A DNA stretch of 64,000 nucleotides, taken from assembly GCF_000196435.1 (NCBI RefSeq), contig NC_010161.1, positions 1,116,001 through 1,180,000 on the forward strand. The letters run 5' to 3'. The notes under the pieces are model-generated. The model had not been told where the DNA came from. It saw only the letters and a list, made by a program, of their open reading frames with translations, and searched no databases. This DNA is from Bartonella tribocorum CIP 105476 (lineage in GTDB: Bacteria > Pseudomonadota > Alphaproteobacteria > Rhizobiales > Rhizobiaceae). How positions within the stretch are numbered: the stretch's first letter is position 1; each line of letters opens with the position of its first letter. Made by a program: the position numbers and the translations under genes. Below are positions 53,894-63,946 of the stretch, one piece after another.

Positions 53894-53916
53894 AGGCGCC
53901 CCCGCCGCGCCCGCCG
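53894..53916 (-). terminator. GC-rich hairpin element (copy C, genes 3/4)
   Basis: Same GGGCGC...GGCGCC element as in copy L after gene 3, in the spacer between beta-helix genes. Confidence 0.5.
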
Positions 53917-53928
53917 CTGCTTTATTGA

Positions 53929-54507
53929 TTAAACCCAGACAATTTCTAACTCGCCATAAGGAGAGAGACGTTCAGTATAGGTTTTAATTTTAGTAGACCC
54001 GCCGACATTTTCACGAATAACAGCAATGCCATGGATATGAGCATTTTCATAAATATGCACGTCATTTGCTATACGCGCGTTTTCATAAACCCTAGCATTG
54101 TCATAAACATAGGCATTATCATAAATAATAGCCTTGCCATACACATGAGCATTGCCATAGACACGGGAATTATCAGAAACAACGGCATTGCCATAAACAT
54201 GGGCATTATCATAAATATAGCCAGCAGCGATAGCATTATCATAAACGCGGGCATGACCATAGATATGACCACAAGCGACAGCCTTGCCAAAAACCCTTGC
54301 GTTTTCATAAACGTGACCATTTTTAAACACAAGAGCATCATCATAAACCCAGCAATTGCCATCATGAGAGAGGTTATCTTCCTTTTCGATAAAGCCGCCC
54401 AAGGCACCAGCTTTAACATCAGCAAAGTCTTTTAATGCTTGGATACGATAAAGGGTATGATTACCAAATACACGCGTTTCATTTGTGAGTGCAAACTTTT
54501 TTTGCAT
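53929..54507 (-). CDS. YdcK-like hexapeptide-repeat protein 3 (copy C)
   Basis: 192 aa. Same layout as copies L and A: KKFALTNETRVF start, ALKDFADVKAGALGGFIEKE, hexapeptides and the non-repeat end SPYGELEIVWV. The differing residues are scattered over the repeat faces. Ribosome binding site AAAGGA. Confidence 0.73.
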   Translation of the reverse strand: MQKKFALTNETRVFGNHTLYRIQALKDFADVKAGALGGFIEKEDNLSHDGNCWVYDDALVFKNGHVYENARVFGKAVACGHIYGHARVYDNAIAAGYIYDNAHVYGNAVVSDNSRVYGNAHVYGKAIIYDNAYVYDNARVYENARIANDVHIYENAHIHGIAVIRENVGGSTKIKTYTERLSPYGELEIVWV

Positions 54508-54558
54508 GGCACAATTCCTTTATAAATAGATTTAAATTTTAAAATGAAGAATTTAAAA

Positions 54559-54583
54559 GGGGGCGCCCCCGCCGCGCCCGCGC
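54559..54583 (-). terminator. GC-rich hairpin element (copy C, genes 2/3)
   Basis: GGGCGC/GCGCCC hairpin with CCCCCTTTTAAA following on the minus strand. Confidence 0.5.
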
Positions 54584-54588
54584 ATTAT

Positions 54589-55362
54589 TTACGCAGCGTC
54601 TTTTATAGACTGATTATCATCACAAATATCATTCGTAATTTTTTCACGGCTATTAACCACGGCATTACCATAGATTTGTACATCATGATCAATATTGGAT
54701 TTACCATAGACCTTTGCATTTTCATAAATTCTTGCAAAGGACCCCACCCGAGCCGAGCCAGAAACCTTTGCATCATCAAAAATACTTGCAAAACTCTTAA
54801 TCCAAGCATTACAAAAGACATGGGCATTGCCATAAATACACGCCCCCCCATAAATGCGTGATTTACCATAAACATGGGAATTCCCATAAACAAAGCCACT
54901 CACATGAGCATTTTCATATACACGGGCATTATCATAAATATGTGCATTAGGAGAAACATTAGCATTATCACAAACCATGGCATTGCCATAAACTAGACCA
55001 CAGATCCTAGCATTGTTACTAATTTTTGCATTGTCATAAATGCTAGCATCATGACCGAATACCCATGCCTTATCACAAACCACGGCATTCCCATAAACTT
55101 TAGACCCCCTAGCAATAATGGCGTCATTACGTATTTTTGCATTATCAGAAACGACGGCATTGCAAAAAACGGTAGCATTATCGTAAACCCAGCAATTGCC
55201 ATCATGAGAGAGATTGCTTTCATTTTCAATAAAACCACCTAATGCCCCCGCCTTAACATCATCAAAATCTCTTAAAGCACGAATGCGGTGTACAGTAATC
55301 CCTTCAAAAGTGTGATTTTCATTAGTCAATTCATATTTTTTAGATGCAGTTATAGTGGACAT
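54589..55362 (-). CDS. YdcK-like hexapeptide-repeat protein 2 (copy C)
   Basis: 257 aa, differing from copy L by only a V/A change near the start (TITVSKK to TITASKK). N-terminal module at 8-70, about 25 hexapeptides, hydrophilic end DDNQSIKDAA. GGGAG ribosome binding site. Its presence here and in copy L shows that the copy A deletion is derived. Confidence 0.74.
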   Translation of the reverse strand: MSTITASKKYELTNENHTFEGITVHRIRALRDFDDVKAGALGGFIENESNLSHDGNCWVYDNATVFCNAVVSDNAKIRNDAIIARGSKVYGNAVVCDKAWVFGHDASIYDNAKISNNARICGLVYGNAMVCDNANVSPNAHIYDNARVYENAHVSGFVYGNSHVYGKSRIYGGACIYGNAHVFCNAWIKSFASIFDDAKVSGSARVGSFARIYENAKVYGKSNIDHDVQIYGNAVVNSREKITNDICDDNQSIKDAA

Positions 55363-55415
55363 AGGTAACTCCCTAAGTTTATATTTGATAAATTTTAAAA
55401 TGAGATGTTTAAAGA

Positions 55416-55440
55416 GGGGCGCCCCCGCCGCGCCCGCGCG
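55416..55440 (-). terminator. GC-rich hairpin element (copy C, genes 1/2)
   Basis: GGGCGC/GCGCCC hairpin followed by CCTCTTTAAAC on the minus strand, just past the stop of gene 1. Confidence 0.5.
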
Positions 55441-55444
55441 TTAT

Positions 55445-56215
55445 TTACGCAGCGTCACTTTCATATTCGCTGTCATTATCATCATCATAATACCCCTCAC
55501 AATCAGCATAATATTCATGACGGTAATAATCATCTTCACTCCCAAATTCAGGATATGCATCATCACAAACATCTTCATTGGCAGTTAAAGAGGCATTGCT
55601 ATGAATATAAGAATTCCCTGAGATAAGAGCATCACAAACCATGGCATCATCAAAAACCCGTGCATCATCACAAATATAAGCAGAGCCACTTATTTTTGCA
55701 TTGCCCCCGACATGAGCATTATCACAAATCACGGCGTTATCAGAAATATGAGCATAATCAGTTACATAGGCATTATCATAAAGTTGTGCATTGCCTTCAA
55801 TTACAACGGCATTGCTAGCATGAGCATTGCCTGAAAGTTTAGCATTGTCCTTTAATGTTCTTCCTTCAAAAATAGCATTACCATAAATTTGAGCATTGCC
55901 ATAAACGTCAACAAAAAAGCTTTTTACTTTAGCATTTCCAAAGACGCGTGCATTTTGAAAGACCCTTGCTTTATTATAAACCCAGCAATTTCCCTCATGA
56001 GAGAGATTATCTTCACTTTCAATATAGCCACCTAAGTCCCCTTTTTTGACATCATCAAAATCTCTTAAAGCTCTAATTCGAGTTAAGAAATGACCATCGA
56101 TATATTCACAATCATCAATAAATTCGTATTTTTTTGCAGGTTCTTTTTGATTAACAGATGCAATTTCATTTGAAATGTTAGAGAGAAGGGGGGTGTTTTT
56201 TAAGATATTTGTCAT
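55445..56215 (-). CDS. YdcK-like hexapeptide-repeat protein 1 (copy C, longer form)
   Basis: 256 aa versus 219 in copies L and A. Two in-frame differences: a longer N-terminal extension (LLSNISNEIASVNQKE) and about three extra hexapeptide rungs (HISDNAVICDNAHVGGNAKI). The acidic tyrosine-rich tail (EDDYYRHEYYADCEGYYDDD) is conserved. First gene of the operon, controlled by the structured leader at 56216-56455, with AAGG in the pairing element. Repeat-number change suggests slipped-strand evolution of helix length. Confidence 0.75.
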   Translation of the reverse strand: MTNILKNTPLLSNISNEIASVNQKEPAKKYEFIDDCEYIDGHFLTRIRALRDFDDVKKGDLGGYIESEDNLSHEGNCWVYNKARVFQNARVFGNAKVKSFFVDVYGNAQIYGNAIFEGRTLKDNAKLSGNAHASNAVVIEGNAQLYDNAYVTDYAHISDNAVICDNAHVGGNAKISGSAYICDDARVFDDAMVCDALISGNSYIHSNASLTANEDVCDDAYPEFGSEDDYYRHEYYADCEGYYDDDNDSEYESDAA

Positions 56216-56455
56216 AATTAAAACCTTGATGTTAATGACGTTTCTATTGACACTCGATAAGAGCGCCGGGCGCTAGAAACACGGCATCAAGTCCGTTGTT
56301 ACGCTTTTCTCATAAGAGTATTGTATGGCGTAACTACACCCGACAAACTCATTATATGCTAATCATAACATAAAAGACAGTCAGTATTTTAAAAGATGGG
56401 AAAGATTGTTTCGTAATCTACCCGCTTGATGTTTAAGTGTTTCTATCACTTGATT
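56216..56455 (-). ncRNA. Structured 5' leader with alternative pairings (copy C, diverged)
   Basis: Minus-strand elements: upstream TAGAAAC (56445-56439) plus CATCAAG (56431-56425); central CTTGATG (56291-56285) plus GTTTCTA (56280-56274); downstream TAGAAAC (56246-56240) plus CATCAAG (56231-56225), which overlaps the AAGG ribosome binding site. Stem GTTACGC/GCGTAAC replaces GTCACAC/GTGTGAC of copy L, and CTC/GAG replaces CCC/GGG. Every pairing keeps complementarity through double changes. Confidence 0.72.
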
Positions 56456-56458
56456 ATT

Positions 56459-56487
56459 TATATAACAAAATACGTATTTATTGTCAA
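56459..56487 (-). promoter_or_regulatory. Promoter with AAATACGTATTT operator (copy C)
   Basis: TTGACA (56487-56482), a 17-nt spacer and TATATA (56464-56459) on the minus strand. The palindrome between the boxes is unchanged although the leader has diverged. Confidence 0.7.
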
Positions 56488-57137
56488 TTAATATTTTATC
56501 TTTTTTGATATTTTTTTGTATTTTTTTAAATGCATTGTGTATTGATAATATCTTATGCTTATGAATTGCGTCTTTTATATTTATGCGCTTTTAAAGCTAT
56601 ATTATAGGCTTTCTGAAACAATGGCGTTATTTTTTGAATCTATACATTTATAATATTTAGAAATGCTCTCATAATGCGTTTTTTTAACTTTATAACCTAT
56701 CAGTTTTTTCACTAAATGAATTTAAATTTTTTTGTGAATTTTGTTTATAACACATTTATCATTTGCACTATCTTAATAGGCACCGCGCTCTTATAACCAA
56801 CCCTTTCATTTGCATTATGAATATAAGACCTTGCTGTTTTACGCATTCTTTATAGCTGTTATCTTCTTTATAACCATGGCATCATTTTTTATTTTCATAA
56901 GAGAAACGATAAATAGGATAATTGCGATTTATAGACTGTTATGAAAACATTTAAAGAGAAACTGATAACTATAGAGATTAGCAAAATCCCTTTTATTGAA
57001 TTTTATCAGTTCTTTTGAATGATAACCTTATGATTTAGAGAATGATTACAACGTGCTTTTATAAAAAGCATATGATCCTTTAAAGCTTTTCAAAAGATAG
57101 CTTGTAACTCATAAGAAATGCTATCAAGATCATTAGG
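56488..57137. other. AT-rich intergenic stretch (copy C)
   Basis: Homologous to 16177-16969 with deletions (one unit of the ~130-bp duplication is missing). The last 35 codons of the hydrophobic frame persist near 56840-56942. No firm gene. Confidence 0.4.
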
Positions 57138-57332
57138 TTATGAGTTTTGGGGGGGCTTTTTGTACGTATTATTTTATTTTTTTAAACAAAAACAAAAGTT
57201 ATTATATTTCAATATGTTAATGTTTTAAAGAAACAACCTATATTAAATACAATCCGTAAATACAATCTATAATATATATAAAAAGGGGTTTTGTAGGGGT
57301 TTTGGGGGTTTTAAGAACCGACAAAACCTATA
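57138..57332. repeat. Inverted-repeat arm, downstream side of RM cassette (copy C)
   Basis: Pairs with 62833-63029. Same family as copy B arms but with TTTTTGTACGTATTATTTT and AAACAAAAACAAAAG, both mirrored in the partner arm. Confidence 0.82.
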
Positions 57333-57389
57333 AGTAAAATGAATATATATAACTCTCTTTAAACAAAGCTTTTGAGAACAATAAAGCAC

Positions 57390-57476
57390 TCATTTTAGAT
57401 TACGGTATAACCTCTTAAAGGCAATCCAAATGAGAGTATCTAAAAGTGCAAGTTTTTTCTTTTTAGAATAACGCAT
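57390..57476 (-). CDS. 28-aa deleted form of the RM-linked micro-protein (copy C)
   Basis: Starts RYSKKKKLALLDTLIWIA and ends FKRLYRNLK. A 54-bp deletion between ATTGC repeats removed the middle 18 residues but kept the frame, both charged ends and the AAAAGGA ribosome binding site. This may be inactive or a shortened functional variant. Confidence 0.45.
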   Translation of the reverse strand: MRYSKKKKLALLDTLIWIAFKRLYRNLK

Positions 57477-57519
57477 GACAAATTATCCTTTTAAAGATTA
57501 GATGTAATAAACTTAACAA

Positions 57520-57557
57520 AAGAGGTATAGATTATGGTTATAAGCTCTATACCCCTT
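57520..57557 (-). terminator. Rho-independent terminator after the RM gene (copy C)
   Basis: Same hairpin as copy A (AAGGGGTATAGA/TCTATACCTCTT), followed by TTGTT on the minus strand. Confidence 0.7.
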
Positions 57558-57597
57558 ATGCGTTTATCATACCCATTATGTGAGCATGCTTTATAAG

Positions 57598-60500
57598 TTA
57601 TTCAGTTTCTCTTATTTCTAATTTTGGTAAGTTTTTTACGATTTTCATTGTCTCTAAACTTACGGTAATAACCCTTTGAAACAACTCTAGAGGGTAGGCG
57701 GGGTTGCCAATGGTCTCAACAGCATAGCGATTGGCATCATTCACAATGCCACTCTTTTTATCAGTCTTAACACATTGACGCCCCATAACCCATTCAAGAG
57801 CGGGTTTACCATTGACAATATATTCATAAGCTTCAAGAGGGATATCTGTTATGGTAATATTGCTATTATAAATAACTGTTGATTTATCCTTTTCCTTACT
57901 ATTCCCAGCGAATTTCATTTCAGTTACATAATAGAATTTTTCTGGATTAGAGATATCAGTTAATTTTGGATTACCCTTTTTAAAAGTTACTGGATAAGGC
58001 TCTACATCTTCATAATTCACGTGCAGATGACCCAGTTCACGCCCTGCTGTTACAAACTTCCAAAAGTCATCAGCATTCTTTACACAAGGGATACGAGGTA
58101 ATTCTTTGCATAAATTATCAGCATAACGGGCGCGATAATCTTCCGAATGAAGCAAACCGTAAACATAATAGAATAGATCATCTTTAGTGATTTTTTCATT
58201 AGGATAAGCCGCTTTAAAATGCGCTAATCCTTCATCAGTTATGGCATCACGGCGTTGTAAACCAGCTGTTGTGTTTGCTTCTGTAAATAAATGGGATTGC
58301 CTCTCATTTTTGCTTTCTGAAACCGTAGTATCTTCGTAAATATAGCGTGGAAAGCATTGACCAGTATCTATTGCATGAAGGTTAGGTAAATCCTTACTCA
58401 TCAAAACAGAAAAACCACTCATAGTTCCTACAGAAGCAACTTGTATTACCATATTTTCAACTACCTTCTCCATAGGGAATATACGCGGGATTTGATAAAC
58501 CATTTCATTGAAGGTTCGACTATAATAGAGCCACTGTCGTGTAAATGGGCGATACAAACTTTGCGTAAGGTATGTCTCTTCAAATTCAAAAATTTTTCCT
58601 TTTACCAAATCTTGTTTAAGTGCACGGCTCCAACTTATCTTTCTCTCATCTGTATTGACGAAATCATTTACAGCCTTTGCACGTTTTTTACGGTCAGTAT
58701 CTGTGTAAGCATCATTAAAACGCTCCACTTCACTGTTATAAAAGGCAATCATATTACTCATGTTGTTAGCTAAAGCCTGATGGCTTGCATTATATGCCCA
58801 AATATCGCGAGTGGTTATAATTCCACGAGAAAACGTTTCAAAGAGCTTTTTATTATTATTACCTTTCTTATCACCCAAGGTTAGAAAGGTAGCAAAACTG
58901 TCATCACGTTGCTTAATCCAGTCGCCATGCTCGTCTGGTTTAATCAATTGCCAACCGCTTTCACGCATGACACCACCAATACTACCAAAGTATTCGAGAG
59001 CTGTAAGTTTTTCTTTTGTTGTGAGATTATCACCAATGTCGTGATAGTAAATTTTACAATCTCCAGAAACATTGGGATTTTTGATAAATAGTGTCACAGC
59101 AATACCCGTCATACTTCCATTGCCAAAAACATTTTCTCCTTCTTGGGCGTTATTTTTATTCATCATATTTTTACGGATATCCCCCCGTAAATTAAGTACA
59201 TAAATACTCGTAAATTCTTTGGCTAAAGATTTTCGTAAACTGTCCATTGTTGGCTTGTCTATGTAACCAGATCCAGAGACAAAGCCGATTACCCCCGCAT
59301 TATCAATACGGTCACTAGCCCAGCGTATAGCACGAATATAACTGTCATAAAGCGCTCGTATATTCGTTACTTTAGATTGAGCAGCATAGGTTTCACGAAT
59401 ACGATTATCGAGTATAGGATAAGGGGTATTCTTCGCATTATCATTTTCATTTTTTTGTCCTACCGAATAAGGAGGATTACCAAAGATAACTTTGATATCC
59501 AGTTTCTTTTGATATTCCAAATATTCACTGTTTTCTTTAAACAATTCCTGTAGCAGATTCTTCTCTTCAAGCATGCGGAATGTATCGGTCAAGCCAATAT
59601 GCTTGAAAGGGATGTACTCACCTTTCATAAGACTATGATACGTCGTTTCAATGTTAATCGCTGCTATGTAATAGGCTAGCAAAACAATTTCATTGGCATG
59701 GATATCATGACGGAACTTATATTCCATATCCTCTGGTTTGATGAGATTGGATTGTAAAAGCCGTGTGATAAAAGTACCCGTTCCCGTAAAGGGGTCAAGA
59801 ATAGACACACCACGTGACCCTAAGCTTTTTCCAAATTCATTACGCAACACATCATCAACAGAATGAATGATAAAATCAACAACCTTAACGGGCGTATAAA
59901 CAATTCCAAGCTTATCCGTGGTTTTCTTAAATGCCTTGGCAAAAAAACTTTCATAAAGTTTGATAATAAGATTCTGTTTTGCATGAGTTTCGGTGATGCC
60001 TGCTGTACAGAATGTGACACTTTTGTAGAATTTATCAAGATCTTTCGTTTTCTCTTCGATATTCGTTTTATCCAGTTCCGTTAAGATCTTATCCATAGCT
60101 TGCGAAATGGCATTGTTCTGTACAAATTCATTACCGTCAAATAAAGCTTCAAACACGGGACGCGTGACAAGATGTTGGGCTAACATCTCAATGGCTTCCT
60201 CTTTTTTGATTTCACTGTTGACGTTGTTCTTTAATTCCTTATGAAAGGCATCAAAAGCATGAAAGGCTTCACTCTTTTCATCGGAAATCATATCTTTAAG
60301 ATGATTGATATGGTTTTGAGCAATCTCAGCAACATTGTTCGCCCATATGCCCCAATAATCCGTGATTTTAAAACTATCCAGAAAAATGGCTTTGACAAAA
60401 TCAAAAAATTCAGAACGGGGGAATAAGTCTCCTTGTCCTCCAGATACCGATTGAGTTTTGCTTTCTGCTGTTCCAATGGTATGCCCAGAACTTTCTGTTT

Positions 60501-62559
60501 TTGATGGTATCGAGATCTCATCAACCGTTGTGGTGAGTTCTTGTAATTCATTGGCACGCTTAATCTCTATAATCTCAATCGTATGGCTGCTATCTTGTCC
60601 TAAAGACATTTGATTAATCGTCCGAGCAAGTCTTTCATCATGAGAATGTAAAGCATCCAAAACTTGCCAAATAACACGGTATCTCTTATTGTTTTTTAAA
60701 GCCTTTTTGGCTTCTAAGTGTGAAGGAATGATAATGGGTAAAATGATATAGCCTGTTTTCTTATTTGGAGCACGACGCATCACACGCCCTACCGCCTGTA
60801 TCACATCGACTTGGCTATTGCGCGGGTGTAAAAACATGATGGCATCAAGAGCAGGAACATCAATCCCTTCAGACAGACACCGAACATTGCTTAAAATCCG
60901 ACAAACGTTTTGACCCGTATCTTCTTTAAGCCAATCCAATTCCTCATTGCGTTTTTTGACGCTTTGCGTTCCGTCGATATGTCTTACTTCACAGTTCAAA
61001 AAAGGAACGGTTTGAAGGAAATCATCAATATGAGATTTGATAATTTTATTGAAGAGCTTTGTAATATATTGAGAGGTGTTGATGTCTTTGCAAAAAGCTA
61101 AAGCACATTGCATGGGCTCTGTATCATCATCATCGATAGCTGCTTGCTTATCTATTTTAGTCAGTGCTCTATAACAACCAATAATTTTTGCCGCATCATC
61201 TAAATCAATTTCACGGTTTTCATTGGCAATAATCTCCTGTATGGCTGGTGTGATATAGGTTTCATTAATACCCAAGACCACAATCTTGTAAGGAGTTAAA
61301 AGTTCATTATCGACAGCTTCCGCGAAGGTATAATGATGGAGTTGTTTTCCAAAAAGCGTTTCGTCATCCATAGATGCGAGAACGGCATTAATCTCATCAG
61401 CACGCCTTTTGGCAGTGTCACTAAAGATACGAGGCGTTGCAGTCATATACAGACGTTTTTTGCCCCGAATGATGCTGTTATCGTGAACCTTGATAAATTC
61501 GGATTCATTGTCTTCACTTCCCAATGAAGCCCCAGTCGTTCTATGCGCTTCATCACAGATGATCAAATCAAATTCGGGTAATCCATGCTCTTTTTGCGCA
61601 TCCGAAATCACTTGGATAGAATGGTAAGTTGAAAAAACCACCGTCATTGCATCTTCTAGGTTTTCACAAGCTTCTTTGGCAAGGGCTTGGGCATCCGTGG
61701 TAGCAGGGAGAACAAGATCTGATGTTTCCATGCCAACAATATCCTCTTGGTTTTTACGACGCTTGCCTACTTTTGTATCCGAACACACCGCAAAGGAACG
61801 CAACGGGACTTGTGCATCGGTTGTCCATTCACGGATTGTTTGTGAGACTAAAGCCAGAGAAGGAACCAGAAACAAAACACGCTTGCCTTTCCCAGCAAGG
61901 GTTTCTGCTATCTTCAAACTGGTGAAAGTTTTCCCCGTACCACATGCCATAATGAGCTTGCCACGGTCTGCTTCTTTTAAACCTTCACAGACTTTCTTGA
62001 TAGCTTCTTCTTGATGGGGACGAGGCTTTTTTGTTGATTTAAGAAGAACTTCTTTTTTGGTTGCATAGATTTGCCAATCTATCCGACTGTTTTCCATATG
62101 ACGAAGGTCAATGCGATAAACGGGTATCGCTTGTCCTTTAATCATGGCATTCACATTGTCACTTAATTCCACTTCCGTACTATCAACAAGAAGACGATAT
62201 TTAAAGATGTCTTTTCCAGATGCCGCGATAAAGCTATCAATATCCTTTTTACTAATCTGGTGGTCTGCTTGATAAAACTTACATTGAATAGCGACATAGC
62301 CCTCTTGATTGCGAAGCTTAGCAACCAGATCAATACCGATATCATTTTTATTCCAACCTTCACGCTCTTTCGCCCATTCATAATAGGTTTCTACCTTTTC
62401 GTAGCGTCCATAATGGAGAGGGTCTTTCGTCAAATAAGCTATGACAAGGTTTTCAAACAGAGTTCCTAATTCACGAAGTGATTTTGCTTGTTGACGGTAA
62501 TATTCCAACAGAGAGCGTAGCGTGACATGTTCATGATCAGACTTAAGAGATTGCAGCAT
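57598..62559 (-). CDS. Type ISP-like restriction-modification enzyme (copy C)
   Basis: 1653 aa. All motifs are intact: nuclease GIDLVA and AIQCKFY, Walker A ACGTGKT, DEAH, TATP, QAVGRVMRR, DPFTGTGTF and NPPYSV. It is mosaic: the nuclease domain and connector (about 45-195) are clearly diverged from A and B (EREGWNKNDIGIDLVAKLRN, KSTKKPRPHQEEAI), the methylase core is nearly identical to A, the variable block after NPPY starts B-like (GYIDKPTMDSLRK, NLRGDIRKN) and becomes A-like (FSRGIITTRDIWAY), and the C-terminus is common to all. Complete and probably active, with its own specificity. Confidence 0.87.
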   Translation of the reverse strand: MLQSLKSDHEHVTLRSLLEYYRQQAKSLRELGTLFENLVIAYLTKDPLHYGRYEKVETYYEWAKEREGWNKNDIGIDLVAKLRNQEGYVAIQCKFYQADHQISKKDIDSFIAASGKDIFKYRLLVDSTEVELSDNVNAMIKGQAIPVYRIDLRHMENSRIDWQIYATKKEVLLKSTKKPRPHQEEAIKKVCEGLKEADRGKLIMACGTGKTFTSLKIAETLAGKGKRVLFLVPSLALVSQTIREWTTDAQVPLRSFAVCSDTKVGKRRKNQEDIVGMETSDLVLPATTDAQALAKEACENLEDAMTVVFSTYHSIQVISDAQKEHGLPEFDLIICDEAHRTTGASLGSEDNESEFIKVHDNSIIRGKKRLYMTATPRIFSDTAKRRADEINAVLASMDDETLFGKQLHHYTFAEAVDNELLTPYKIVVLGINETYITPAIQEIIANENREIDLDDAAKIIGCYRALTKIDKQAAIDDDDTEPMQCALAFCKDINTSQYITKLFNKIIKSHIDDFLQTVPFLNCEVRHIDGTQSVKKRNEELDWLKEDTGQNVCRILSNVRCLSEGIDVPALDAIMFLHPRNSQVDVIQAVGRVMRRAPNKKTGYIILPIIIPSHLEAKKALKNNKRYRVIWQVLDALHSHDERLARTINQMSLGQDSSHTIEIIEIKRANELQELTTTVDEISIPSKTESSGHTIGTAESKTQSVSGGQGDLFPRSEFFDFVKAIFLDSFKITDYWGIWANNVAEIAQNHINHLKDMISDEKSEAFHAFDAFHKELKNNVNSEIKKEEAIEMLAQHLVTRPVFEALFDGNEFVQNNAISQAMDKILTELDKTNIEEKTKDLDKFYKSVTFCTAGITETHAKQNLIIKLYESFFAKAFKKTTDKLGIVYTPVKVVDFIIHSVDDVLRNEFGKSLGSRGVSILDPFTGTGTFITRLLQSNLIKPEDMEYKFRHDIHANEIVLLAYYIAAINIETTYHSLMKGEYIPFKHIGLTDTFRMLEEKNLLQELFKENSEYLEYQKKLDIKVIFGNPPYSVGQKNENDNAKNTPYPILDNRIRETYAAQSKVTNIRALYDSYIRAIRWASDRIDNAGVIGFVSGSGYIDKPTMDSLRKSLAKEFTSIYVLNLRGDIRKNMMNKNNAQEGENVFGNGSMTGIAVTLFIKNPNVSGDCKIYYHDIGDNLTTKEKLTALEYFGSIGGVMRESGWQLIKPDEHGDWIKQRDDSFATFLTLGDKKGNNNKKLFETFSRGIITTRDIWAYNASHQALANNMSNMIAFYNSEVERFNDAYTDTDRKKRAKAVNDFVNTDERKISWSRALKQDLVKGKIFEFEETYLTQSLYRPFTRQWLYYSRTFNEMVYQIPRIFPMEKVVENMVIQVASVGTMSGFSVLMSKDLPNLHAIDTGQCFPRYIYEDTTVSESKNERQSHLFTEANTTAGLQRRDAITDEGLAHFKAAYPNEKITKDDLFYYVYGLLHSEDYRARYADNLCKELPRIPCVKNADDFWKFVTAGRELGHLHVNYEDVEPYPVTFKKGNPKLTDISNPEKFYYVTEMKFAGNSKEKDKSTVIYNSNITITDIPLEAYEYIVNGKPALEWVMGRQCVKTDKKSGIVNDANRYAVETIGNPAYPLELFQRVITVSLETMKIVKNLPKLEIRETE

Positions 62560-62832
62560 ATTATAACAGAGCTCCGTTTTGGTATGAGAGGGTTAATTCT
62601 TTTCAAAAGAATCAAAATGAAGCTTATTAAATCCATTTTGAACGAATTGAGAAAAAATGCAGAAAAATGCATAAAAACGGATAATTTTTTTCAAAAGGGG
62701 TTTTTAAAGGTTGTTTATCCACAGCCTATGATGCATGGTTAGATCAGCAAAGTAGTAAAATTTGCTATTCGTTTCACGGGTTAATCAAGATAAATGCACT
62801 TATGTTCTTTAAAATATCATAATGAGTATTTT
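62560..62832. other. Upstream region of the RM gene (copy C) with DnaA-type box
   Basis: Nearly identical to 22459-22747 of copy A, with TTATCCACA at 62715-62723. The similarity to A ends at the inverted-repeat arm, which is B-like. Confidence 0.45.
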
Positions 62833-63029
62833 GATAGGTTTTGTCGGTTCTTAAAACCCCCAAAACCCCTACAAACCCCCTTTTTATATATATCATAGAT
62901 TGTATTTACGGATTGTATTTAATATAGGTTGTTTCTTTAAAACATTAACATATTGAAATATAATAACTTTTGTTTTTGTTTAAAAAAATAAAATAATACG
63001 TACAAAAAGCCCCCCCCAAAACTCATAAT
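62833..63029. repeat. Inverted-repeat arm, upstream side of RM cassette (copy C)
   Basis: Reverse complement of 57138-57332, including CTTTTGTTTTTGTTT and AATACGTACAAAAAG. Confidence 0.82.
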
Positions 63030-63091
63030 GGGGAGTGCTTTGAAGAGTTCACTGTTATATTGTTAATGTTCTATAAGATTTCCAAATTGCC

Positions 63092-63522
63092 TCAGTGTGA
63101 TGTTTTATGGCTTGTCACTAAGGGATTCCATTCATAGCGTATGGTAGGGCGACCGCCTTGTGAGCTCTTGTCTTCAGAGATTTCACGTATATAGTTACAA
63201 CGGCATAAAAGCTCTAAAGCTTGCTTAACGGCTCCATTATCTTTGAAACATTTCCAATCACGTTTATAAATATCCCTTGTTGTAAAAACATCGGGTAAAC
63301 AATCACAACGCTCGACAATTAATTTTGCTCCCTCTGTTGCTAAGCTATCCGCCGCCGCATAAAGCTTTTTGACATGACTTAATAAATATTTTTCCCAATA
63401 CAAGGCTCTTTCAAGGGCATCTCTATTGATTTCAAAATGACCATCCTCAACCAGTTCAAAAATCAACGCAAGGGTTGCTATGGTCTTAGGCATTTTTAAA
63501 AGATGCGATTGTAAACTTTCTG
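63092..63522 (-). pseudogene. DUF3987-type ATPase, C-terminal fragment (copy C)
   Basis: Only the last ~143 residues remain (SESLQSHLLKMPKTIATLAL... to TIRYEWNPLVTSHKTSH). The final 100 residues are nearly identical to copy B. Homology ends at about 63522, where unrelated sequence begins, so the P-loop and core are missing. This marks the right edge of the recognisable island C in the window. Confidence 0.75.
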
Positions 63523-63946
63523 AGTGAGCCCTCCATTATGATTTTTTATTAAAGGAAAAAAATAACAGTAATCATTTCAGATTTACACAATGAAAGAAAA
63601 CTTTTTAGTTTTTCTGTTAGTGATGAAAATGTATTTCAAACAATAATGAGTATGTTTTCAATTAATTTAAGTGATCCATAATTACATTTCGAATACGAAT
63701 TTGGTATATACAAAAATGACTTTAGACTTAGCTAAATATTGCTATGAAGAATACAAACAGAACTAAGAAAATGAGAAATAAAGATTTTTTTGATTTTATG
63801 AAGAAAGAAATAGCATGACTAATATCCAGTAGAAATATTTCGTTTGGTAGTTTTGCCCTTCAAAAAAGCTATATAAACGAGAGATTTTCATTTAACCATT
63901 ATTTTTAAAGATGTGTAAAAACCTTTGTTATAAGTACTTTATTGAG
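63523..63946. other. Unassigned AT-rich stretch at the window end
   Basis: Short plus-strand open pieces (for example ISDLHNERKLFSFSVSDENV ending at about 63681) look like a gene tail, but no family is recognised. No island sequence is detected. Confidence 0.3.
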
